From an uncultured Alphaproteobacteria bacterium (GTDB lineage: Bacteria; Pseudomonadota; Alphaproteobacteria; Rs-D84), in contig CALCEG010000003.1 of assembly GCA_937900435.1 (NCBI GenBank), forward strand, positions 1-6,056: a stretch of DNA of 6,056 bases. The letters are read 5' to 3'. Positions 5,945 through 6,056 of the stretch are shown here, in pieces. The position numbers were made by a program, and so were the translations under genes. Position 1 is the stretch's first letter, and each line of letters opens with the position of its first letter. The notes under the pieces were generated by a model. It saw only the letters and a list, made by a program, of their open reading frames with translations. It was not told where the DNA came from and did not search any database.

Positions 5945-6056
5945 ACTGTCATCGATGTGGCTTTTTCGCCCCTCACTCACATTCGTCATTCCCGCGTATC
6001 AGGCCCCACTCACATATTCGTCATTCCCGCGAAGGCGGGAATTCAGTGCCCCGCAG
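5945..6056. repeat. Intergenic repeat unit, copy 2 (112 bases, reaches window end)
   Basis: Second copy of the unit, offset 166 bases from the first and in the same orientation. TCGTCATTCCCGCG occurs at 5983-5996 and 6018-6031. The latter forms the same perfect hairpin (6023-6030 with 6035-6042, loop GAAG). The first is followed by TATCAGGCCCC, where the A removes the partial CCCG/CGGG pairing possible in copy 1. The match lasts to the final base, so the unit may continue or be followed by more copies. Confidence 0.9.

Noticed and set aside
5749..5976. Minus-strand reading frame of 75 codons across the repeats
   Set aside because: Its product (SRLRGNDE, YAGMT type peptides) is the usual spurious translation of palindromic intergenic repeats, it repeats itself internally, and it overlaps the terminator.
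5779..6056. CRISPR array
   Set aside because: There are only two long repeat copies with a 51-base spacer and nested hairpin motifs at uneven spacing; repeat length and layout do not fit CRISPR.
5779..6056. Insertion sequence end or complete mobile element
   Set aside because: There is no transposase frame, no paired terminal inverted repeats around a cargo, and no target duplication that I can see.

Overview
The window looks like chromosomal DNA from a Gram-negative bacterium with a moderately AT-rich genome. Three things point to this: a lipoprotein signal with a lipobox, a Sec signal peptide on a large secreted protein, and hairpin repeats of the ATTCCCGC...GCGGGAAT kind that are common between proteobacterial genes. 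An alphaproteobacterium, possibly an uncultured host-associated lineage, is my best guess, but nothing here proves it (no rRNA or other marker gene).

Layout. Bases 1-741 (+) hold the C-terminal 246 residues of a polytopic membrane protein whose start lies outside the window; its shape loosely recalls VirB6/TrbL channel proteins of type IV secretion. It converges, with a 9-base gap, on a minus-strand gene (751-2340) for a lipid-anchored, ClsC-like phospholipase D/cardiolipin synthase with two intact HKD motifs and a TTG start. A 155-base divergent intergenic region follows (2341-2495), with a good promoter for the phospholipase gene and a fair one for galE. galE (2496-3503, +) encodes a complete UDP-glucose 4-epimerase. 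After an 85-base gap with its own promoter candidate comes the largest gene (3589-5700, +). It encodes a 703-residue secreted protein that I do not recognise: signal peptide, acidic segment, long Ser/Thr/Ala/Arg-rich segment, then 18 cysteines, many spaced exactly seven residues apart. It ends with a textbook intrinsic terminator (5737-5770).

The last 280 bases contain no gene. They hold two near-identical copies of a unit of about 115 bases, repeated with a 166-base period, each carrying one perfect short hairpin and one degenerate half. The second copy runs to the window edge.

How the genes relate: they do not form one operon. Three (phospholipid enzyme, sugar-nucleotide epimerase, secreted Cys-rich protein) plausibly concern the cell envelope, but each appears to have its own promoter, so a shared pathway is not shown. 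The most novel item is the Cys-rich secreted protein; the tandem hairpin repeat is second.
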